Positions 7,253 to 14,357 of a stretch of 19,504 nt of DNA are shown here, piece after piece. Origin of the DNA: JBFWUM01 sp050247255 (GTDB lineage: Bacteria; Acidobacteriota; Vicinamibacteria; Vicinamibacterales; UBA2999). Within the stretch, counting starts at the first letter, position 1. The number at the start of each line of letters is the position of its first letter. A model generated the notes under the pieces. That model saw only the letters and a program-made list of their open reading frames with translations. It did not search any database and was not told where the DNA came from. The translations under genes and the position numbers were made by a program. The stretch covers positions 1 to 19,504 of the forward strand of contig JBFWUM010000064.1 in assembly GCA_050247255.1 (NCBI GenBank), read 5' to 3'.

Positions 7253-7792
7253 ATGTCTCGAATTGGGAAGAAGCCGATCGCGATCCCCAAGGGGGTCACG
7301 GTCAAGATCGACGGCTACGCGGTGGAGGTGCAGGGCCCGAAGGGGAAGCTGCGCCAGTGGTTCCCCGCCGGCATCCGCATGGCGCAGGAGGACGGGCACA
7401 TCGTCGCCACGCTCGAGCGCGATGAGCCGGCGCTGAAGAAGTTCCACGGCCTGGCGCGGAGCCTGGTGGCCAACGCGGTGACCGGCGTGACGGAGGGCTT
7501 CAAGAAGGAGCTCGACATCGTCGGCGTCGGCTACCGCGCGGAGCTGAAGGGCAAGCAGGTGCACTTCGCGCTCGGCTACTCGCACCCGGTGATCTTCGAC
7601 GTGCCCGAGGGGATCGACGTCGCCATCGACAAGCAGACGCACCTCACGGTGACCGGCGCCAACCGCCAGCTGGTCGGACAGGTGGCGGCCAACATCCGCC
7701 GCATGCGCAAGCCCGACCCGTACAAGCAGAAGGGCGTGCGCTACACCGGGGAAGTGCTCAAGAAGAAGGTCGGCAAGACCGGAGCGAAATAA
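7253..7792 (+). CDS. rplF: Large subunit ribosomal protein L6
   Basis: The 179-residue product contains MSRIGKKPIAIPKGV, LARSLVANAVTGVTEGFKKE, VGVGYRAELKGKQVHFALGY, and the C-terminal RRMRKPDPYKQKGVRYTGE. This is the duplicated alpha-beta fold of L6 that binds the sarcin-ricin loop region. Length is normal. It lies 9 nt after rpsH and 2 nt before rplR. Confidence 0.98.
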   Translation: MSRIGKKPIAIPKGVTVKIDGYAVEVQGPKGKLRQWFPAGIRMAQEDGHIVATLERDEPALKKFHGLARSLVANAVTGVTEGFKKELDIVGVGYRAELKGKQVHFALGYSHPVIFDVPEGIDVAIDKQTHLTVTGANRQLVGQVAANIRRMRKPDPYKQKGVRYTGEVLKKKVGKTGAK

Positions 7793-7794
7793 CG

Positions 7795-8169
7795 ATGCGC
7801 ATCAAGACGAGGGAAGATCGCCGCGACCGGATCAAGCACCGGATTCGCAAGCGGGTGCAGGGCACCGAGGCGCGGCCGCGCCTGACCGTGTTCCGCAGCG
7901 TCGCCCACATGTACGTGCAGGTGGTCGACGACCTGAGCGGCCGGACCATCGCCGCCGCCTCGACGGTGGAGCCGACGGTCAAGGGCGCGCTGCCGAAGGC
8001 GGCCAAGGGCGGCAACATCGAGGGGGCCAAGGCGATCGGCAAGACCATCGCCGAGCGGCTGCTCGAGAAGGGCGTCACACGCGTCGTGTTCGACCGCAAC
8101 GGGTTCCTCTATCACGGGCGCGTGAAGGCAGTGGCCGACGCGGCGCGCGAAGCCGGTCTGGAGTTCTAG
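7795..8169 (+). CDS. rplR: Large subunit ribosomal protein L18
   Basis: The 124-residue product has the basic N-terminus (KTREDRRDRIKHRIRKRVQG), then RPRLTVFRSVAHMYVQVVDD, GGNIEGAKAIGKTIAERLLE, and the family end VVFDRNGFLYHGRVKAVADA. L18 binds 5S rRNA with L5. The gene overlaps nothing but is only 2 nt from rplF and 4 nt from rpsE. Confidence 0.98.
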   Translation: MRIKTREDRRDRIKHRIRKRVQGTEARPRLTVFRSVAHMYVQVVDDLSGRTIAAASTVEPTVKGALPKAAKGGNIEGAKAIGKTIAERLLEKGVTRVVFDRNGFLYHGRVKAVADAAREAGLEF

Positions 8170-8173
8170 TCGC

Positions 8174-8698
8174 ATGGCACTGATGAATCGCACTCGCGAG
8201 AAGGTCGACGCGTCGCAGCTCGACATCAAGGACACCGTCGTGTCGATCAACCGCGTGACCAAGGTGGTCAAGGGCGGCAAGAACCTGAGCTTCTCGGCGC
8301 TGGTCGTCGTCGGCGACGGCCACGGTGTGGTCGGGTTCGGCGTCGGCAAGGCCAAGGAAGTGCCGTCGGCGATCAAGAAGGGGATCGAGGCGGCGAAGAA
8401 GAACCTGATCCGGGTGCCGCTCCGCGGCGCGACGATTCCGCACCAGGTGGTCGGCCGGTTCGGCTCGGGCAGCGTGCTGCTGAAGCCGGCGCCCGAGGGC
8501 ACCGGCCTGATCGCCGGCGGCGCGGTCCGCGCGGTCGTCGAGTCGTGCGGCATCCAGAACGTGCTGACGAAGTCGCTCGGGTCGGCGAACCCGCACAACG
8601 TGGTGCGCGCGACCTTCGCCGGGTTGATGGGACTCAAGGACCCGGCCTACGTAGCGCGCGTCCGCGGCAAGGAAGAAGCGGACCTGGTGGGGGCGTGA
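8174..8698 (+). CDS. rpsE: Small subunit ribosomal protein S5
   Basis: The 174-residue product has the S5 dsRBD-like domain (VVSINRVTKVVKGGKNLSFS and GDGHGVVGFGVGKAKEVPSA) followed by the C-terminal domain with GTGLIAGGAVRAVVE and SANPHNVVRATFAGL. S5 guards decoding accuracy next to S4 and lines the mRNA entry. The TGA stop shares its A with the ATG of rpmD, which implies termination-reinitiation. Confidence 0.98.
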   Translation: MALMNRTREKVDASQLDIKDTVVSINRVTKVVKGGKNLSFSALVVVGDGHGVVGFGVGKAKEVPSAIKKGIEAAKKNLIRVPLRGATIPHQVVGRFGSGSVLLKPAPEGTGLIAGGAVRAVVESCGIQNVLTKSLGSANPHNVVRATFAGLMGLKDPAYVARVRGKEEADLVGA

Positions 8699-8901
8699 TG
8701 GCGAAGAAGGCTGCAGCCACGGCTGCCAAGATGCTGAAGGTCACGCTGGTGCGGAGCACCATCGGCTTCGACAAGACGCAGTTCAAGACGGTCCAGGGGA
8801 TGGGCCTGCGCAAGATCCGCCATTCGGTGGAGCTGCCGGACACCCCGGAGACGCGCGGCATGATCCACAAGGTGCGGCACCTTGTGGAGGTGAGCGAGTA
8901 G
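8698..8901 (+). CDS. rpmD: Large subunit ribosomal protein L30
   Basis: From the ATG at 8698 the product is 67 residues: an Ala/Lys-rich start, then MLKVTLVRSTIGFDKTQFKT, GMGLRKIRHSVELPDTPETR and GMIHKVRHLVEV. The L30 core resembles the 59-residue E. coli protein, so about ten residues at the N-terminus are extra. An inner ATG at residue 12 (MLKVTL) could be the start, but the overlap with the rpsE stop favours 8698. Confidence 0.95.
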   Translation: MAKKAAATAAKMLKVTLVRSTIGFDKTQFKTVQGMGLRKIRHSVELPDTPETRGMIHKVRHLVEVSE

Positions 8902-8921
8902 GACGCCCCTTTACGGGTGTC
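8902..8921 (+). promoter_or_regulatory. Small hairpin before rplO
   Basis: GACGCCC (8902-8908) can pair with GGGTGTC (8915-8921), six Watson-Crick pairs plus one G-U in RNA, around the six-base loop CTTTAC. It starts right after the rpmD stop and ends one base before GAGG, the likely ribosome binding site of rplO. No T run follows, so it is not an intrinsic terminator. A role in translation or RNA processing is inference. Confidence 0.5.
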
Positions 8922-8931
8922 GAGGTAACCG

Positions 8932-9378
8932 ATGGATCTCTCAAATCTCAAGCCGGCCGATGGCTCGACGCACGCCAAGAAGCGCGTCGGCCGCGGCCAC
9001 GGATCGGGGCAGGGCGCGCAGGCGGGGCGCGGCCACAAGGGCGCGCAGTCGCGCTCGGGCTTCACGTTCAAGCGCGGGTTCGAGGGCGGCCAGATGCCGC
9101 TGCACCGCCGCATTCCGAAGCGCGGGTTCCACAACCCGTTCCGCACGGAGTACGCGGTGGTCAACCTCGACACCCTGGCCGAGCGCTTCGACAGCGGCAC
9201 CGTCGTCACGCCCGAGCTGCTGCGCGAGCAGGGGCTGATCCACTCGGTGAAGCAGCCGGTCAAAGTGCTGGCGCGCGGCGACGTGTCGAAGAAGCTGACC
9301 GTGCGCGCCCACAAGTTCAGCGGCAAGGCGGCGGAGAAGATCGCCGCGGCCGGCGGCACCACGGAAGTGATTGCGTAG
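8932..9378 (+). CDS. rplO: Large subunit ribosomal protein L15
   Basis: The 148-residue product starts MDLSNLKPADGSTHAKKRVG. It carries the glycine/arginine-rich extension RGHGSGQGAQAGRGHKGAQS, then FEGGQMPLHRRIPKRGF and a C-terminal domain with VKVLARGDVSKKLTVRAHKF. L15 is a late 50S assembly protein that threads into 23S rRNA. The 96-nt gap after it, filled with array C, separates the ribosomal genes from secY. Confidence 0.98.
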   Translation: MDLSNLKPADGSTHAKKRVGRGHGSGQGAQAGRGHKGAQSRSGFTFKRGFEGGQMPLHRRIPKRGFHNPFRTEYAVVNLDTLAERFDSGTVVTPELLREQGLIHSVKQPVKVLARGDVSKKLTVRAHKFSGKAAEKIAAAGGTTEVIA

Positions 9379-9463
9379 CAAGGCGCAATGCCCAATGCGC
9401 CATGCTCAATGACAAAGGAGAAGCGCTTGTCATTGGGCCTTGGGCATTGAGCCTTGGGCATTG
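9379..9463 (+). repeat. Heptad-word inverted array C (CAATGCC) before secY
   Basis: The left arm 9379-9415 divides into 7-nt words: CAAGGCG, CAATGCC, CAATGCG, CCATGCT, CAATGAC, then AA. The right arm 9427-9463, read as reverse complement, divides the same way: CAATGCC, CAAGGCT, CAATGCC, CAAGGCC, CAATGAC, AA. By hand count 29 of 37 positions match, including a perfect inner 9 bp (9407-9415 with 9427-9435). The 11-nt loop (9416-9426) contains AGGAG. The element begins right after the rplO stop. Confidence 0.9.
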
Positions 9464-9474
9464 ATGGGTAGCGT

Positions 9475-10863
<1,389 letters not shown>

Positions 10864-10873
10864 CAGGGATCGG

Positions 10874-11554
10874 GTGGGCCTGAACGTCATCATGATGGGG
10901 CCGCCGGGGGCCGGGAAGGGCACCCAGGCGACGCGGTTCGCCCGCGAACGCGGCCTCGTCCGGATTGCGACCGGCGACATCCTGCGCGATGCCGTCAAGG
11001 CGCAGACGCCGCTCGGGCAGAAGGTGCAGGCCGGCATCGAGCGCGGCGAGCTCGTCGACGACGAGACGATGATCGAGATGGTGCGCGAGCGGCTGGCGCG
11101 CCCCGATGCGCAAAAGGGGTTCCTGCTCGACGGGTTCCCGCGCACGGTGCCGCAGGCGGAGGCGCTCGACCGCATCATGGAGGCGCGCGGCCACGGGGCG
11201 CTGGTCGTCATCGACGTCCGGGTGCCGTTCCAGGAGCTGGTGCGGCGGCTCGACGGACGCAAGGTGTGCGCCGGCTGCGGCGCCAACGCCGACCCCTTCG
11301 TGGTGTCGGCGCGCTGCGGCAAGTGTGGCGGCGAGTTCGTGCAGCGGCCCGACGACAACCGCGACGTGGTGATCGAACGGCTGAAGATCTACGAGCGCGA
11401 GACCTTCCCGCTGGTGGAGTACTACCAGGGGCGGCCGACGTTCCGCGTCGTCAACGGCGCGCAGCCGCCGGCGCAGGTGGCCTTCGAGCTCGACACGGTG
11501 ATCGACGATGCGGCGGCAGTCGGCGCGGCGCCGAAGGCGCAGGTCGCGCCGTGA
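10874..11554 (+). CDS. adk: Adenylate kinase, zinc-LID form
   Basis: The 226-residue product starts at GTG 10874 and carries the P-loop GPPGAGKGT (residues 9-17), RIATGDILR of the AMP site, and FLLDGFPRT (83-91). The LID domain holds four cysteines at 132, 135, 148 and 151, the zinc-ribbon LID known from Gram-positive and other bacteria, then QRPDDNRD. It catalyses ATP + AMP to 2 ADP. The C-terminus has a short Ala-rich tail. It overlaps map by 4 nt (GTGA). Confidence 0.98.
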   Translation: MGLNVIMMGPPGAGKGTQATRFARERGLVRIATGDILRDAVKAQTPLGQKVQAGIERGELVDDETMIEMVRERLARPDAQKGFLLDGFPRTVPQAEALDRIMEARGHGALVVIDVRVPFQELVRRLDGRKVCAGCGANADPFVVSARCGKCGGEFVQRPDDNRDVVIERLKIYERETFPLVEYYQGRPTFRVVNGAQPPAQVAFELDTVIDDAAAVGAAPKAQVAP

Positions 11555-12327
11555 TCGTCTGCCGGTCGCCGATCGAGATCGGGAAGCTCCGCCGGGTGAA
11601 CCAGCTGGTCGCCGAGGTGCTGGCCGAGCTGCGCGGCCTGGTCGCGCCCGGCGTGACGACCGAGGACCTCGATCGGATCGCCGAGGAGCGGGTGCGGCAG
11701 GCGGGGGCGGAGCCGGCGTTCAAGGGCTACCACGGCTACCCGGCGACGATCTGCGCGTCGCCGAATGAGCAGGTGGTCCACGGCATCCCGTCGAACCGGC
11801 CGCTCGAGGAGGGCGAGATCGTCTCGCTCGACATGGGGGCGAAGCTCGACGGCTTCTACGGCGACTCGGCGGTGACGGTGGCGGTCGGCGCGGTGCCGGC
11901 GGCGGCCGCGGAGCTGCTCCGCGTCACCGAGGAGGCGCTGTTCCGCGGCATCGACGCGGTGAAGCCGGGCGCGCGCGTCTCGGACATCGGCGCGGCGGTG
12001 CAGGCGCACGTCGAGGCGCACGGGTTTTCGGTGGTCCGCGAGTTCGTCGGCCACGGCATCGGCACGTCGCTCCACGAGGAGCCGCAAATCGCCAACTACG
12101 GCCCCGGCGGCCGCGGGCCGCGGCTGGCCGAGGGGATGGTGCTGGCGATCGAGCCGATGGTCAACGCCGGCAAGCCGGGCGTGAAGGTGCTGGCGGACGG
12201 CTGGACGGCGGTGACGCGCGACGGGAGCCTGTCGGCGCACTTCGAGCACACGGTGGTGGTGACGAAGGACGGCGTCGAGATCCTGACGCTGGCGCCGAAG
12301 GCGGATGCCAGACGCGCCGCGGGCTAG
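11551..12327 (+). CDS. map: Methionine aminopeptidase, type I
   Basis: From GTG 11551, which overlaps the adk stop, the product is 258 residues. The metal ligands of type I enzymes can all be placed: D94 (SLDMG), D105 (YGDSA), H168 (GHGIG), E201 (IEPM) and E232 (FEHT), plus the active-site H77 (VVHGIP) and H175. It removes the initiator Met from nascent proteins at the ribosome. It has no N-terminal zinc finger extension. The last 23 nt overlap infA. Confidence 0.97.
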   Translation: MIVCRSPIEIGKLRRVNQLVAEVLAELRGLVAPGVTTEDLDRIAEERVRQAGAEPAFKGYHGYPATICASPNEQVVHGIPSNRPLEEGEIVSLDMGAKLDGFYGDSAVTVAVGAVPAAAAELLRVTEEALFRGIDAVKPGARVSDIGAAVQAHVEAHGFSVVREFVGHGIGTSLHEEPQIANYGPGGRGPRLAEGMVLAIEPMVNAGKPGVKVLADGWTAVTRDGSLSAHFEHTVVVTKDGVEILTLAPKADARRAAG

Positions 12328-12523
12328 CGGAACGGTTGAAGGGACCGTGACGGCGCAGCTGCCGAGCGGGCTCTACCAGGTCGACGTCGACGGCGCGCGG
12401 GTGACCGCGCACATCGGCGGCGGCATCGAGCGCAACTTCATCCGGTTGCTCGTCGGCGACCGGGTGATCGTGGAACTGACGCCGCGGGATCTGACCCGGG
12501 GGCGGATAGTACGAAGGGCGTAG
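12305..12523 (+). CDS. infA: Translation initiation factor IF-1
   Basis: The 72-residue S1/OB-fold protein aligns along its length with E. coli IF-1: GTVTAQLPSGLYQVDVDGAR, VTAHIGGGIERNFIRLLVGD, and the end VELTPRDLTRGRIVRRA. It binds the 30S A site during initiation. The ATG at 12305 lies within the 3' end of map (23-nt overlap, different frame); the first eight residues (MPDAPRAS) differ from the usual MAKED. Its TAG stop (12521-12523) is the first three bases of array D. Confidence 0.96.
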   Translation: MPDAPRASGTVEGTVTAQLPSGLYQVDVDGARVTAHIGGGIERNFIRLLVGDRVIVELTPRDLTRGRIVRRA

Positions 12524-12573
12524 AAGCTAGAAGCGAGAAGCGAGAACATTCTGGCTTCTGACTTCTGACTCCT
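12521..12573 (+). repeat. Heptad-word inverted array D (AGAAGC words)
   Basis: The words TAGAAGC (12521-12527), TAGAAGC (12528-12534), GAGAAGC (12535-12541) and a partial GAGAA follow without spacing, the first including the infA stop codon. The opposite arm has CTTCT at 12555 and 12562 and CTCCT at 12569, also every 7 nt. AGAAGC (12536-12541) pairs with GCTTCT (12554-12559) and AGAAG (12529-12533) with CTTCT (12562-12566), with 2-nt mismatches between. TGAGGA right after it is the rpmJ ribosome binding site. Confidence 0.88.
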
Positions 12574-12585
12574 GAGGAAACGACA

Positions 12586-12699
12586 ATGAAAGTTCGAGCG
12601 TCGGTCAAGCGGATTTGCGACAAGTGCAAGGTGGTGCGCCGCCGCGGGGTGGTGCGCGTGATCTGCACGAACGCGAAGCACAAGCAGAGGCAGGGGTAA
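12586..12699 (+). CDS. rpmJ: Large subunit ribosomal protein L36, zinc type
   Basis: The 37-residue product reads MKVRASVKRICDKCKVVRRR and ends with GVVRVICTNAKHKQRQG. It has the zinc ligands C11, C14, C27 and H32 of the C+ form. L36 is the smallest 50S protein. AGGA at 12575-12578 lies 7 nt before the ATG. It sits between infA and rpsM, as in most bacteria outside the Proteobacteria. Confidence 0.98.
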   Translation: MKVRASVKRICDKCKVVRRRGVVRVICTNAKHKQRQG

Positions 12700-12702
12700 A
12701 CG

Positions 12703-13077
12703 ATGGCGCGTATTGCTGGCGTCGATCTTCCGCGCACCAAGCGGGTCGAGATCGGGCTCACCTACATCTACGGCATCGGCCGCAAGCGGTCGAACGACAT
12801 TCTCGGCGCGGCGGGCGTCAGCCCGGACATCCGCGTGAAGGATCTGTCCGAGGAGGACGTGCGGAAGATCAGCCGGGTGATCGAAGACGTCGGCGGCGTC
12901 GAGGGCGACCTCCGCAAGGAGATCTCGCTGAACATCAAGCGGCTGATGGAAATCGGCTGCTACCGCGGCTTGCGCCACCGCCGCAACCTGCCGGCACACG
13001 GGCAGCGCACCAAGACCAACGCGCGCACGCGGAAGGGCCCGCGCAAGGGCGCCGTGGCCAAGAAGAAGACGGTGTAG
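12703..13077 (+). CDS. rpsM: Small subunit ribosomal protein S13
   Basis: The 124-residue product starts MARIAGVDLPRTKRVEIGLT and has YIYGIGRKRSNDIL, the helix-hairpin-helix region, and the conserved C-terminal RGLRHRRNLPAHGQRTKTNA with RTRKGPRKG. S13 forms the bridges of the 30S head to the 50S and contacts P-site tRNA with its tail. It starts 3 nt after rpmJ. In E. coli it opens the alpha operon; here no separate promoter is seen. Confidence 0.98.
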   Translation: MARIAGVDLPRTKRVEIGLTYIYGIGRKRSNDILGAAGVSPDIRVKDLSEEDVRKISRVIEDVGGVEGDLRKEISLNIKRLMEIGCYRGLRHRRNLPAHGQRTKTNARTRKGPRKGAVAKKKTV

Positions 13078-13083
13078 CGATTT

Positions 13084-13500
13084 ATGGCAAAGACTGAGGA
13101 CGGCGAGAAGAAGGCGCCCCGCAAGGCGTTCAAGAAGCGCGGCGAGAAGCGCGTGGTGCACCACGGCTACGTGCACGTGCACGCCTCGTTCAACAACACG
13201 CAGATCACCATCACCGACACCGAGGGCAACGTGATCGCGTGGTCGAGCGCCGGCGGCATCGGCTTCAAGGGGTCGCGCAAGGGGACGCCGTTCGCGGCGA
13301 CCCAGGCGGCGATCGCCGCCGGCAACACCGCCAAGACCTATGGCCTGCGCACCGTCGACGTGAAGGTCAAGGGCCCCGGCTCGGGCCGCGAGTCGGCCAT
13401 CCGCGCGCTGCAGACGGTGGGCATCGAGGTGAAGTCGATTCGCGACATCACGCCGATCCCGCACAACGGCTGCCGGCCGACCAAGCGTAGGAGAGTATGA
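13084..13500 (+). CDS. rpsK: Small subunit ribosomal protein S11
   Basis: The 138-residue product has a lysine-rich start (about 25 residues) followed by the S11 core: VHVHASFNNTQITITDTEGN, VIAWSSAGGIGFKGSRKGTP, FAATQAA, and the end ITPIPHNGCRPTKRRRV. S11 lies on the 30S platform near the Shine-Dalgarno helix. The NG in PHNG is the conserved isoaspartate-prone site known from E. coli. The following gap (93 nt) holds array E. Confidence 0.98.
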   Translation: MAKTEDGEKKAPRKAFKKRGEKRVVHHGYVHVHASFNNTQITITDTEGNVIAWSSAGGIGFKGSRKGTPFAATQAAIAAGNTAKTYGLRTVDVKVKGPGSGRESAIRALQTVGIEVKSIRDITPIPHNGCRPTKRRRV

Positions 13501-13503
13501 ACA

Positions 13504-13573
13504 TTGACGAATCTACGAACTGACGAATTGACGCATTGCAATTCGTAAATTCGTAAATCCGTCACTTCGTCAA
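13504..13573 (+). repeat. Octad-word inverted array E (TTGACGAA) before rpsD
   Basis: The left half 13504-13538 divides into 8-nt words TTGACGAA, TCTACGAA, CTGACGAA, TTGACGCA plus TTG. The right half 13539-13573, as reverse complement, reads TTGACGAA, GTGACGGA, TTTACGAA, TTTACGAA plus TTG. By hand count 27 of 35 positions match, and the halves meet with no spacer. It starts 3 nt after the rpsK stop and ends 5 nt before AAGGG (13579-13583), the rpsD ribosome binding site. It is AT-richer than the genes around it. Confidence 0.9.
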
Positions 13574-13593
13574 TTTCGAAGGGTTACTGTTAC

Positions 13594-14223
13594 ATGGCTC
13601 GATACATCGGACCCGTCTGCCGCCTGTGCCGCCGCGAGGGGATGAAGCTGTTCCTCAAGGGTGAGCGCTGCTACACCGAGAAGTGCGCCATCGAGAAGCG
13701 CAACTTCGCCCCCGGCCAGCACGGCAAGACGCGGAAGCAGAAGATGGCCGGCTACGGCGTCCAGCTGCGCGAGAAGCAGAAGGTGAAGCGCATCTACGGC
13801 GTGCTCGAGGACCAGTTCCGCCGCTACTTCGAGCAGGCGGAGCGGACCCGCGGCATCACCGGCGAGACGCTGCTGCAGCTGCTGGAGCGCCGCCTCGACA
13901 ACGTCGCCTACCGCCTCGGCTTCGCGACGTCGCGCCCGCAGGCGCGGCAGCTGGTGCGCCACGGCCACTTCACGGTCAACGGCCGCAAGGTGGACATCCC
14001 ATCGTTCTCGGTCAAGCCGGGCGACGTGGTGGCCATCCGCCAGAGCAGCCGGGCCAACGCCTCGATCGCCCACGCGCTCGAGGAAGTGAAGGGGCGCGGC
14101 GTGCCGGAATGGCTGCAATTCGACGCGGCGGCGATGTCGGCCAAGGTCGGCTCGATCCCGACGCGCGAGCAGATCAACCTGCCGGTGCAGGAGCAGCTGA
14201 TCGTCGAGCTGTATTCGAAGTAA
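13594..14223 (+). CDS. rpsD: Small subunit ribosomal protein S4, zinc type
   Basis: The 209-residue product keeps the N-terminal zinc knuckle, with cysteines at 9, 12, 26 and 31, then NFAPGQHGKTRKQKMAGYGV and the S4 RNA-binding domain (LERRLDNVAYRLGFATSRPQ and ARQLVRHGHFTVNGRKVDIP). S4 nucleates 30S assembly, is an rRNA antiterminator, and in E. coli represses the alpha operon. Its TAA stop is the start of the palindrome B' array. Confidence 0.98.
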   Translation: MARYIGPVCRLCRREGMKLFLKGERCYTEKCAIEKRNFAPGQHGKTRKQKMAGYGVQLREKQKVKRIYGVLEDQFRRYFEQAERTRGITGETLLQLLERRLDNVAYRLGFATSRPQARQLVRHGHFTVNGRKVDIPSFSVKPGDVVAIRQSSRANASIAHALEEVKGRGVPEWLQFDAAAMSAKVGSIPTREQINLPVQEQLIVELYSK

Positions 14224-14254
14224 TTCTGAATTCAGAATTCTGAATTCAGAATTC
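14222..14254 (+). repeat. Perfect 32-bp palindrome B' of GAATTC words
   Basis: Positions 14222-14253 equal their own reverse complement. Four GAATTC hexamers lie at 14228, 14235, 14242 and 14249, with alternating T-G and A-G joints, so the period is 7. A fifth partial copy (AATTC) begins in the TAA stop codon of rpsD. It uses the same word as the palindrome at 1849-1878, more than 12 kb upstream in the same cluster. Confidence 0.95.
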
Positions 14255-14258
14255 GCAC

Positions 14259-14337
14259 CCGCCAGCCCGCAGCTTCTCAGGCCTGCAGCGGGAGGCTGGC
14301 GGTCAACACGCAGGCCTGGAGGCGGGGGCTGCCCGCC
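14259..14337 (+). promoter_or_regulatory. GC-rich double-hairpin leader of rpoA
   Basis: CCGCCAGCC (14259-14267) pairs with GGCTGGCGG (14294-14302), nine base pairs. A second hairpin has GGCGGG (14321-14326) and CCCGCC (14332-14337) around GGCTG. The palindromic octamer CAGGCCTG occurs at 14278 and again at 14311. No T run follows either hairpin, so these are not standard terminators. The rpoA ribosome binding site AAAGGA (14345-14350) follows. The region could be an RNA-processing or S4-binding site, but that is inference. Confidence 0.6.
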
Positions 14338-14357
14338 CGTCGCGAAAGGAAGACACG

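Noticed and set aside
13504..13560. TTGACG hexamers as sigma-70 -35 boxes for an internal promoter before rpsD
   Set aside because: They are parts of the TTGACGAA words, and no TATAAT-like box lies 16-18 nt downstream of either one. A promoter cannot be supported.
14259..14337. Intrinsic terminator between rpsD and rpoA
   Set aside because: The hairpins are strong but no T run follows, and rpoA and rplQ need transcription through this point.
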